NCBI GenBank assembly: GCA_004431415.1
Contig: QPMI01000439.1
Span: forward strand, 372,001 to 436,000
From: Cyanophora paradoxa
Lineage: Eukaryota > Glaucocystophyceae > Cyanophorales > Cyanophoraceae
Length of the DNA: 64,000 nt
Direction: 5' to 3'
Every line of letters begins with the position of its first letter. Positions within the stretch are counted from its first letter, which is position 1. The translations under genes and the position numbers were made by a program. The notes beneath the pieces were generated by a model that was not told where the DNA came from, made no database searches, and was given only the letters and a program-made list of their open reading frames with translations. This document shows, one piece after another, positions 30,993 to 40,989 of this stretch.

Positions 30993-32989
30993 ATGCGCGC
31001 GCGCGCGCGCTGGCAAATCGAACGAGCGCGCCGTGCACACGCCGCGGCGCGTGATTCAATGATTTCGCGGTAGACGTCCGACCGTCGGACGGTTGCGAAA
31101 CCGAGTGAGGCTGAGGCCGCGCGCGAAAGTGCGGCTGATGACTCGACGGTTCTTTCAGCTCCGGCGGCAGCGATAGCAGCGCGTTGCACGGAGAGATCGG
31201 CAGCCTGTAGCTGGCTCTGCGGCAGTACTAGCCGCTGATGGGAAGCTGCTGCGAAAACTGGTTTTCCTGACCATGAGCTCTCTTTCCTGGCCATGGGGCG
31301 CTTTATCCAGATTATCCAGCGATATTCTCCTTGTATGTGCCACGTGCCACGGCCCTAGAATTGCCCTAGATATATCCTTATTGTGAATTGCGCTGCTTTT
31401 CAGAGTCTACTCGGTGCACTGCGGCACGTGGCCGCCCGAAATTAAAGCTGCATGCGCAAGGTCCGACCGTCGTTGGGCTCGATCCAAAAACTGGTTGTTC
31501 GAGAGTCCGCGAGTTCATGATCAGCTGCTGGCCCAGTGGCTCAACGATTTTCAACTGGCTACAGCAATACTACCTGGAAGCGCTAGCGCTCGCTTGCTAT
31601 CGATGTGACGATGTCGACCGACCCCCGTGCCTTAAGCTTGCGATCGGCCCATATGCATGGGCAGAGCCTCGGAGGATTTCGCGCTGCCGCAGTGCAGCCC
31701 CGGCAGCCTGCCACAATTTTTACAAGCTCGGGCGTTTTCGCCGCGGCGCCGTGTCACAGCCACGCGCGAAACTGGTTTTCGGCGTCCGCGGCCTCTAGAT
31801 CTCCAATCTTGATCATGAGGCCACGTTACAGGATTCACAGCCCCAGCGCACTCCGCCGTCGTATATAGCCCAGGTGTGAGGCCCGGCCCATCCGATGGTC
31901 ATGAATAGCTCTACTAGGGCTAGCTTAGCGCTAGCTTCTGGTTTCCGCGTCCGCGGTGCCGATTTTGCATCAAACCGTTAAACAGGCCTCAGCGGCTGCC
32001 GCAGTGCGGCTGCGAAATCAGACTCTTTATTCATCAATATCAATGCCAATGATGTGACGACGTCGCGATCGACCATATCCATCCGGTCCGATGATCGGAT
32101 CCGGACTCGCCGCCATTGGAATGGCCCGTGCCCGGGCCATCAGATTTCGCGCTGCTGCAGTGCAGCTGCACTCGATGGCTGCGGTGCGCATGCAGCAATT
32201 TTGCAGCGCCACGCGCAAAATTCAAACCAGTTTTCCGACCCTGATCCCTGAATCCCGAATTGATAGTTTCCGACCCAGTTTTCCTAAGTGGTATCCCCCC
32301 AATCAACCGCCCTACACAAGCCTGAAAATTTCATAACGACATATATATAATTTGGGGGCGTCGACGTCGTATTTCACATACTATAGTGGAGAAGGGTGCT
32401 AGTTTACTGTACTGCAGCTGTAAACGTAGAAATCTTCGACAGCGTCTTTATTTCGTCTACGGCAGTATATTCGTCAGACCCCCGCTTTGACGAATATTTG
32501 ATATACTCTTGAACGGAAATTTTGTATGGAGAGGGGTACTAACGGTTGACCCATCTATGGCGGAGACGCGGGGCTGACGAAAATATGATGCTGGCGAACC
32601 ATATTTTCGTCACGATTTTCGAATTCGGGTTTGTCGAAATTAAGTCTCGACCGAATGCGCATTCAACAAGTACTAGTACGGTTGAAGTACCGTACGGTAG
32701 TAACCGTACTTAGTAGTACCGTTACTAGTACTGAAGAGTTAGAAATATTTAGTGGGCTGCATATTTATAGTACTAATTATAAATGTTTTTGGGCGATCTA
32801 CCGTAGTGCTAAATATTTCCCGCCTGCTAAAGCCGAGAATTTGTAGGGGTAGCCCCATCTCCGCCATACAAAAGCCCCGGCCCAGCTGCGAGGACTGACC
32901 TACTAAACATTTACTAGCTACGGTAGCGAAAGTACTACTGCGAAAAGTACTACGGTAGCAGTTTTGGCTATAGCTAGCTATAGTCCTCG

Positions 32990-33500
32990 TGCTCGACCTG
33001 TTGTTCGCCGTCGTTTGCAGTTCGATTGCCCGCCTCGACCCCGGCCGGCTTTAGTGATTCCTTTGACTGTCCTTTTGCCTGCTCTTGATCCGCCTGCCGC
33101 AGTGCTCCGCCTCCTGTGTCCTCCTCGACCTCGTGCCGTAGCTCTGCCCTTTCGCGTCGTCCTGCTTCGCCTCCGCCTCCATGTCGTCTTGTTGTTCCTC
33201 TTACTTGTCTTCTTCCTGTTATTTATCTTTCTCAATTTTGTCCCCCGCTTCTTAGTGATGTAATTCCTTCTGATATTGATGGTATCTCTAGCTCTGGCTC
33301 TTCTTCGTGTCAGTTCTCCTCTGTCCCTAGATCTGCTCGATTTATCGTCTCTTCTCGCTATCGATCTGTCTCGAGCTCTGTGTCTTTCCTTTTTTATTGT
33401 CGATTTTGGCTCTTTGTCTTATCTTTCTTCGTGCTCTTGTTGCAAGGGGGGAAGGATTCCCCCTTGCTTCCCGTTCCCTCGCTTCAGCCAAAAGTTTTCT
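32990..33500 (-). other. Strand-asymmetric tract, possible mobile-element remnant
   Basis: The plus strand is strongly pyrimidine-rich (C/T) and the minus strand purine-rich, unlike all other DNA here. Minus-strand frames are rich in Lys/Arg/Glu with AGA/AGG codons (for example ELRHEVEEDTGGGALRQAD, GITSLRSGGQN), but each is interrupted. The style recalls the charged linker of retrotransposon polyproteins. No protease, integrase or polymerase motif is visible, so this stays a guess. Confidence 0.25.
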
Positions 33501-33699
33501 ATGAGGCCGTTTTCGAGGTCCAGTTTGCAACACCGGAAAAAATGACGGGTTATTCGCGTTCTGATTGGCTCGGTGGACCGGTAAGCCCTCGACTTTCGAC
33601 CGTGAAAGTCGAGCTCGCGAGAGCACTTTCGAACTCGCGAAAAGTGGTTTTCGAGGGGAAAACCAACTTCTCTGAGTGAAGTTCTCTCGAGCTCTCGCT

Positions 33700-34430
33700 C
33701 CGGGGCCCGGGCTCTCCCTTGCGCGGTTCTGCATGGAACCACTTCTCCCTAGCTGTCTCCTGTACATTTCCGCTTCCTCGCACTGCGCCGCGTACGCCGC
33801 ACGGTACCCGTCACACACGGCGTGCCGCCTGGACTACTTTTCACTGCATCAAGCTTGCGCCGCAGCACCGCCTACCGAGCACGCGCCGCTGCTCTCTTCA
33901 AGGCTTGCAAGACTGCTCTCTTCAGGACCGGCGCCGCTGGCTGCCCCTCACCCCCACTGGGCCATGGTCGACTTCCGCCCCGACCCCCTCCAGAAGGCCT
34001 GGATCGCCTATGTTTACGGCGAGCCCTCTTTTTATGCATTATCTTTTAGCCAGCTGTTCAGGGTTAGCGGTAGGCCGTATGAACACAGTTGATACTCAGC
34101 GTTTTTTGGCTCCAGAAAAATCTTTAATATAATTAATGTGCGCTGAATCTGGCCTTTCATTGAGGCTTTTCTTTATTCGGTTTGATCGCAGCGTGTGCTT
34201 ATCGGGCCTTTTCTTTTTTTTCAATCTTAATCTGTGTTTATCTTTACATGTACACTTCAACCTCCCGCGCGCACTGGCCCAGTGGGCCGGGGTCGATCTG
34301 CCGCACGCATGTGCGTCCCACTACGACTCTTTCATAAGATCCCGGTTCCCCCTTGCACCCCCGGCGCGACAAACGCGGCCGGGCCACTGGTCTTAGTTAT
34401 TTTGCTTTTTTGTCTTTATGCCCCTGGGCA
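33700..34430 (+). other. Possible exons of an unrecognised gene or gene remnant
   Basis: A GC-rich patch in AT-rich surroundings includes MVDFRPDPLQKAWIAYVYGE (33964-34023) and, 240 bases on, QWAGVDLPHACASHYDSF (34277-34330). Both have coding-like composition, but no homology, start, or consistent splice chain could be found. Confidence 0.25.
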
Positions 34431-36363
34431 GCCCCCGCAGTGCTGGTGTCTAGAGACTGTGGCCGGTAATTCACCAAAAAAATTAATTATTTTCCTGTAC
34501 TAAATTAACTAGCCTAGTAGTAGTTCTCCAGTGTAACTTACTACGTTCAACGGTTGTACGATTTGGTGTTTTTTTCGATTCGGCACTGCCGCACTGGTCC
34601 GTGTGTTCGAACTTCGGCAGTGGTCCGATCCGTGAGCAAGATCTTTTTTTCGGACTTCCCTTTATATACATCGATATCTATACGCAAGTGTACCCGGGTA
34701 GTAGGCGTGTACGTCAACAGGCTTGTACCGTCACGGTACTACCGTGTAGTATACGTAGCTATAGGCGTGTACGTCAACAGGCTTTTTTCTCAGGCGAAAA
34801 GGATTATTTAGCCGCTGAGGGCCTGAGACTAGGCTGAGAGGCGTACTACGGTACCGTCGCGTACGCGTCTAGCCCGGAAGCTCCGGCGGAGTCCCGGAGT
34901 CCCGGATCCGGATTCCGGATTCCGGAGTCCGGACTCCGGACTCTGGAGTCTGGACTCTGGATCCGCCCGGCGCCCGCGCCGGCCCTTCATTGGGCCGGGT
35001 GGCCCGGGGTGCACGTGGGCCCTCAATGACATCATTGCCACGATTCATTGGCATGCCCGGCGGCCGCGATGATGCGCATGCAATGCGCGCAAGTTGCAAT
35101 TGCGGGCAATTAATTTGCCAAGTTGGCGGAAGTTGGCGCCGGCATTGTACGTGAGCCGGAGTCCGCCGGCCCTCATGCCATGATGATCAGGCCTCAGCTA
35201 GCTTGGCCGGGCAGGAGCTCGAGCCTGATCATGAGAGGGCCGGCTCTCAGACTCTGAGAATCTCAGGATTCTCAGCCGGGCCTGAGCCGGCCCTCCCGGA
35301 AAGTCCCGGAGTCCGCCGCTGCGCGTGCGGCCGCCAGCTATACCGGTAGCCTATAGCTATAGCTACCGCCGGGCCGGTACTACGGTAGGCTGCGGCGGTA
35401 GCTACTAAGTACTAAGTAGTAGCCTAGTACTAGTAGGAGCCTGCAGCCGCTAGCTATCAATGCCGCAGTGCCCTATCACTCAGGTAGTATATATCATCAT
35501 GGCATAGTACTCTATACGTAGGATGGCTTTTTTAGGTTAGCTTTATTTTGCCGTAAATTGCCGAGAGGCCGAATTCGGCAATTTTTAGCGGACGCGGTGA
35601 CGCGGCAATGTTGCTAGCTGGGGCCCGGGGTAGGGGTTTTCTTGCCGCCAAATAGAGCGAAAGCCTGAATTCGTCAATTTATCGCCACGCGTACGGCAAT
35701 TCCGGTTTTGGGCGAATTCGGCAATTTTACTGTACGGCAATTTAAGCCGTCCTACAGCAGTACATGTACTGTGATGTACAGCGCTCGGAGCCTGGCCCAG
35801 TGTGAGTCTCTCCCTGGGATCCGGAGTCGACTTCTGGGACTCCTCACTGAGTCAGTCAGCCTGGGCCCTGGGAGGCTGGGACTCCGGGAGGCTGTGGGCC
35901 CCTGTCACAGTGTGGGAGCCTGGGATCGGACTCGCGATCGGGATTCGGGAGCCAGCTCTGGGATGCCGCAGTGCCGCAGTGCGCGCTCGCGATCGGACTC
36001 AAGCTCGGGAGTCGGGACTCGGGAGCGGCGGGGATCTGGAGCCCCGCTGCCAGGCTGGTTAATAGTATTGCATGCCGCACTGCGGCAGTGGCAGCAGTGC
36101 AGATGTATATATAGCTCAGCACTAGGTCAGCAGCTGCAGGCGTCCGGTTTTGTGAACATGTGCACGTGTCGAACACCACCCCGGCTGGCCTAGCTATATA
36201 GGCCTCACTCAGTCACACCTAGGCCTCGGGTTCCATTACCAGCTGCAGCATTCGAATTCCTGCAAGGCTACGCCATGGCCAGCCGCTGATTATGCGCAGT
36301 TTATGACCGGCACGACTTTGGAACCGCTAGCTTAGTAGCCCTAGCTTTAGATCTAGAGGGGCC

Positions 36364-38269
36364 ATGCATGAGGCCGAGAAGCGGCGCGCGTGCCCGCCCC
36401 TGACCGCGGCCGGCACCCCCGTTGCGCCTTCCAGTCGCCGCGAGTTGGCCGTAGACGCGGATGCATTGCGCCGTGCGCTGAGGGCGATCGCGGGGGAATG
36501 CACGCCGCGGCGTCCCCCGCAGCGCCTGCCGGCAATCGCGAGCGACGAGGAGCACAAGGCTCCGGACCCGCCGAGCCTGGAGCGCGAGGCAACAAGCGTA
36601 AGCCCGAGCAGCGACGAGTGCGAGACGGCCGCGGCGGCGGCGCGCTCCTGTGGGTCGCGATCGCGATCGGTCGCAGTTGCAGGCCTAGGCTCCTACGTAT
36701 ACGTTTACGTAGACGGGGTCGACGTCGCCGCCGACCCGAATTCGACGAGATTCCACGGCTTTCCCCGTGTCTGCCGTCGCCTTTTTGACCTGGTACGTAT
36801 GCGTCTCTCTCATATCCAATTGTGTAAAGTACATAATCTTAAGGCATGCGCACTGCGGCATCAGTACATTTCCATGAGCAATGCCAGCCGCGGATGTTCG
36901 TTAGCTGAATTCGAGTTCGCAGATTTGGAGGGCGGTCCACGTGGCCAGGGTGGGAATTCGACGCTCGGTCGATGACAGTTCAGCGACGTCGACCGCGGGA
37001 GAAATTGCGGCTGTCGGCGAAGCCCCAGCTAAGGGCACAAAATCGCTAAGGGACCCAGCCGCGGCCGCGTGGGCGGAGCGTGCCGCATCCTCCCCTGACG
37101 CCATCGACTTCTCCCAGTATCAGGTGCTCATGATCGATATCATGGTCACGTCATGATCATTTTATACCCGAAGCCTTCAAACACAGCTCTTATCTATTAG
37201 CTTCCTTCGCCCTTGATATACTATGAAATATGGATATCGATTCGGTTTCTGACGCCAACCTGCGACGCCAGCTCCTCCACAACGCCCTCCTCCGGGCAGT
37301 CGCCTCAGACTCGGCGTCCCATTCCTGGACCCTCAGAGAGTGCTCGTCCCTCGCAAAGGCAAACTGGGAGGTGGACTCGCGCGGCACGGGCGCCCTGTCC
37401 CGCGCCGCGTGGGAGACGTCGATGGTCGCCCTCGCCCGCGCGTGGGCGTCGAGCGCCGCCGCCACGCCGTCCCTCCACCTCTCCATCCGCTGCATCGCCG
37501 CCGGCGCCGGTCTCCCCGACGACCTCCCCACCGCTCTCCTCTTCTGCCTCGTCCAGGTCCGACTAAACTAGCGCCTGAGCATAGAGACGATGACCTGAAC
37601 TCACCTCGCAAATTAAACAGACAATCACAACGGGCCGTCCGCCGTGGCCCTCGTGCACGGCTGCCCTACGGTTCCGCGCCTCTTTGGACTCGCTCTCTGT
37701 CGTCGACACCGTCGTCCCCAGCCCTCTTCGCCTCCGCCCCTTCTTTGGTTCGTCGATATCGATGTCCGCGTGGCTACATATAGCTATAGCTCACAAACGT
37801 CGACGTCGACGTCGACTTGAAACTAGTTAAAGCGCTTCCAATTTAGATCCGGATCCGCCCGCCCCACCCGTCTGCAGTTGACCGCGCCCCCTTGCCGCTG
37901 ATCGCAATCGCAATCGGTGCAGACATTCCCTTCGGCGCCTGCGCCCCGCGCGGCGTCCCCATCATTCTCAGCGAGCACCAGCTGCCGCGCCAAGCACCGG
38001 GAGCCCCCCGGCCCGCTTCCCCAGCGTTCCTCAGGAGCCTCGCCGCTTCGAAACCGCGATCCCGATCGACTCCGAATGCCTCATCGCCGGCCTTGATCTC
38101 GGGATCTGAGTTTACAGTTGAAACCCTCCCCGCGGCCGGATGCCACACCTCGATCGCGAGCCCCCTCTCCTCCCACTGTGTCTCCGGACCCGTCGGCCTC
38201 CAGCGCGCCGCCCTCGAGAACCGCCTAAAGGGACTCCTCCTGCTTCGCCGGCCCCGCTCTTTCTCTTAG
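36364..38269 (+). CDS. Unknown-family protein, duplicated gene copy B, 5 exons
   Basis: Paralogue of the gene at 28207-30084. Exons: 36364-36792, 36923-37123, 37272-37556, 37621-37747 and 37923-38269, closing to 462 aa. Length differences from copy A are all multiples of three within exons, so no frameshift has accumulated. Shared features: RRELAVDADALRRAL, DPNSTRFHGFPRVCRRLFDL, SSPDAIDFSQYQ at the end of exon 2, the 95-residue exon 3 block, LSVVDTVVPSPLRLRPFF in exon 4, and ALENRLKGLLLLRRPRSFS at the end. It has extra acidic residues in exon 1 (a run of alternating Tyr/Val before DGVDVAADPN). Function unknown. The conserved basic Leu-rich C-terminus suggests an amphipathic helix. Confidence 0.7.
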
Positions 38270-39879
38270 AGCCCCAGCCTCCGGTCCGGCCCCGCGGCCG
38301 CCGGCGCCCTCGGCTGCAGCTACAGCTACATTAAAGCTCCCGACAGGCTCCCGGAGTCCAGCGGTACTTGTAGTCCCTTCCAGTTGTTTTATGAATTCAA
38401 ACTTCGGAACGATATCGATGATACCGATATTTAATTTCATTTACCGCATACGCTAGTCATATATATAGCGCTCTGTTCACGTTAGAACTTTTATCAATCT
38501 GCAGCTGTTTGATTATAGATGGATATATCGCTGCCCGAGTAGGCCGCTGCAGTAGTTCGCGTAGTTTCAGTTATGTTCGCGCATACCTACGTACACCTTC
38601 TTCTCTAGACGTCCAGATTTATATAATCAGTTTATCTCATTGCAGGCTCCGAGGCTCTTCGTAAACGTTAGTTGCTATATATAGTGTTTAGGTTCAAGCA
38701 CCAGATGCTCCCGCACAACAGCTGCACAGCTTCGAATTCTAGACATCCGACGTCGACGGTCCGGATTTCAATAATCTATGTAATCGATATATATATCAAT
38801 TTATCTCATTGCAGGCTCCGATCGCGAGGCTCTTTCTTGGTTGCTGTAGTGTTTTGTTTCAAGCATTAGATGCTTCCGCACAATAGCTGTATAGTTCTAG
38901 CTAGACGTCCGGATTCATATAATCAGTTTATCTCATTGCAGGCTCATGATCAGAGGTTCTTCCTTGGTTGCTGTAATGTGTAGTTTCAAGCACTAGATGC
39001 TTTCGCACAATAGCTAGCGCTGTATAGGTTGTGTTTGTGATTCCGCGAAAATGGTTCCATTACGATTTGCGGTAGGCGTAAACGTTAACACATACGCACA
39101 TGGAAAAGCATGTAATCTAGCATATATACGTAATAGTTTCGCCAGGTATAGCGACGTCGACTGATCATGCTCATCGGTCCATGTGCAAGAACTGCTTCCG
39201 CAGTGGCAAGTAAGTAATAGCAAGTAATAGTTTCGACTTCGCCAAGTCTTGCCAGTGAACTTCGGAACCACTTCATCTGCTTGCTATTGAACGAAATCGC
39301 AATTAATTATCTATATATCTCCTGTCTAAATCTTAGCGGCCCGATCATCGGATTACGAAACCATGCGAACCACATGCGTGGCCAGGAGAAATGATACAAA
39401 TTTAATGTCACGTATATACGCTCTCGAATTTGTCACTAAATTTAAACGTTAGCTGTTCGACTGTCGAATTCGCCCGTAGCGCGCGTATACGTAGTCGAAA
39501 GTGCATGCATGCCGCACAAACTGCGAGCAATACTGTTCACGTTCGCTTTTGTGTATTTGCACGCAAATCTCTTATAATTAGTCTGACTACGAAAAACGCT
39601 GCACATGCGCACCGACAGCCCCAGCAGCAAGCGCCTCATGGCCAATTGCAATTGCAACGGCCTACACGATATTGTGGCATCGATCGCGAGCCTGTGTATG
39701 CATCAATCAATACTGATATTAATATTTATATATAGACGTATACATATATCGCAATCAGCAACTGCAGGCCGCGCGTGCGCATACTACGAGAGAGCTCGCG
39801 CACCTCCGCGCCGGCGGTGCCACCTGCGCGGGGCGCGGCAGGCGCCCCCGCGGCCGGAGTCGACGTCCGGCCTGAGGCG
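38270..39879. other. Intergenic part of duplication copy B
   Basis: Contains the three-copy tandem repeat listed separately, and 'ttcgccaagt' to 'gaaccacatgcgtggccagg' blocks (39240-39388) shared with copy A at about 30210-30350. No gene is supported. Confidence 0.5.
38611..39040 (+). repeat. Three-copy tandem repeat, unit about 145 bases
   Basis: Units begin at about 38611, 38759 and 38907. Each contains, in order, 'gtcc(a/g)gatt(t/c)', 'cagtttatctcattgcaggct', 'ggttgctgta', 'tttcaagca(c/t)(c/t)agatgct' and 'cgcacaa(c/t)agct'. It is absent from duplication copy A apart from a fragment near 30115, so it expanded after the duplication or was lost there. Confidence 0.8.
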
Positions 39880-40056
39880 CTAGGCGAAGCCGCCGAGGGA
39901 GACGCCGCCCGAGGAGACGGCAACGACGACGGTGAAGGCGAGGCAGAGGACGGAGAAGGCGAAGACGGCGAGGAAGAGGACGAAGCAGCCGACCTCGAAG
40001 GCGGAGACCGAGCCCGAGAGGCCGGCCACGTCGCGCGGGCCGAGATCCATGCCCAT
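39880..40056 (-). CDS. 58-residue single-span membrane peptide, copy B
   Basis: Same length, start and stop as the peptide at 30816-30992, with four substitutions (Ala to Thr, Ile to Val, Thr to Ser, Ala to Val), all in the C-terminal third. The hydrophobic stretch and the leading MGMDLGPRDVAGLSG are unchanged. The reading frame has no independent homology support. Conservation between copies could partly reflect recent gene conversion. Confidence 0.5.
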   Translation of the reverse strand: MGMDLGPRDVAGLSGSVSAFEVGCFVLFLAVFAFSVLCLAFTVVVAVSSGGVSLGGFA

Positions 40057-40989
40057 ATGCGCGCGCGCGCGCTGGCAAATCGAACGAGCGCGCGCACGCG
40101 TGCACGCCGCGGCGCGTGATTTCGCGGTAGACGTCCGACGGAGGCGAACCCGAGTGAGGCTGAGAAGTGCACTCAGTGATGTTCGTTTCAGCTCCGATAG
40201 CAGCCGCTGCTGTGAAACTGCTGCGAATTCGAAAACTGGTTTTTGATTTTCCTGGGGCTCTCTTCCCTGGGGCGCCTTAGCCCTCTAGATCTTACTAAGT
40301 TATCCAGCGATTTTCCGAAGTTCTGCGATATTCTGCGAAAACTCAGAACTCGTAGTACTTGCCGCGGTGGTAGATCATCGGATAGGTAGCTATATATATA
40401 GCTATGTATAGATATTGTTCATTTCGCAGCTCCTACTCGGTGGCCGCCCGACGGCTGTTGGGCTGCAAGCGTTGCCAAGTTGGGCTCGATCCAAAAACTG
40501 GTTATTCGAGAGAACTAGTACTGGTTAAAACTGGAGTTCAGCTTAAAACTGGTTTCCGCGTTCGCGGTGCCGATTATAATTTGCACCAAACAGGCTCAAT
40601 GCCGTGACGGCTGCCGCTGCGAAATCTAGTTATCTATCAATGTGACGACATGCACAGTCGGACTGGCCCGAGCCAGTGGATTTCGCGCTGCTTCTCGTGG
40701 ATATGCATTGAAGGGAATGACATTAAACAGCGGCCTACTTAGAGTAGAGCCTCGAGGACCTGCGAAGCAGAAGCGCCTTTCGCAGCGCCTCGGGGCTGAT
40801 GCGAATCGAGGTGGGGCCGATGCGAATCGAGGCTGGAGCTCGAGTGTGATCGAGGGCACCGAAGGCACCGGTACCGGTTTTGCTCCGCGGCTGCACGTGC
40901 GCGCAAAACGTACATTACGATCAGGCCTATGGTTCGAATTTGACGAATATTAAATATAGCCATCGACGTGAACGTTAACAACGTAATTC

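Larger units (their letters stand above)
28150..32250. repeat. Segmental duplication, copy A
   Basis: This block and 36300-40720 align through the five-exon gene, its introns, the region 3' of it, the 58-residue peptide gene on the other strand and the sequence beyond ('gggctcgatccaaaaactgg' at 31470-31489, matching 40483-40502). Copy A also carries an internal doubling of the distal part: 'gatttcgcgctgc' recurs at about 31675 and 32143, against one copy in B. Confidence 0.8.
30993..36363. other. Intergenic, simple and palindrome-rich
   Basis: About 5.4 kb without a supported gene. It contains the distal part of duplication copy A (to about 32250), GTAC/ACTAGT-rich palindromes (32655-32735, 35380-35440), repeated 'gaattcggcaatttt' (35570-35740), and tracts of overlapping TCCGGA/GGATCC words (34880-34970) and GACTCGGGAGT words (35930-36025). 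Within it lie the two lower-confidence regions listed separately. Confidence 0.5.
36300..40720. repeat. Segmental duplication, copy B
   Basis: Partner of 28150-32250 in the same orientation, offset about 8.2 kb. It contains the second five-exon gene, the second 58-residue peptide gene and, only in this copy, a three-unit tandem repeat at 38611-39040. Coding exons are better conserved than the flanks, as expected if both genes remain under selection. Confidence 0.8.
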
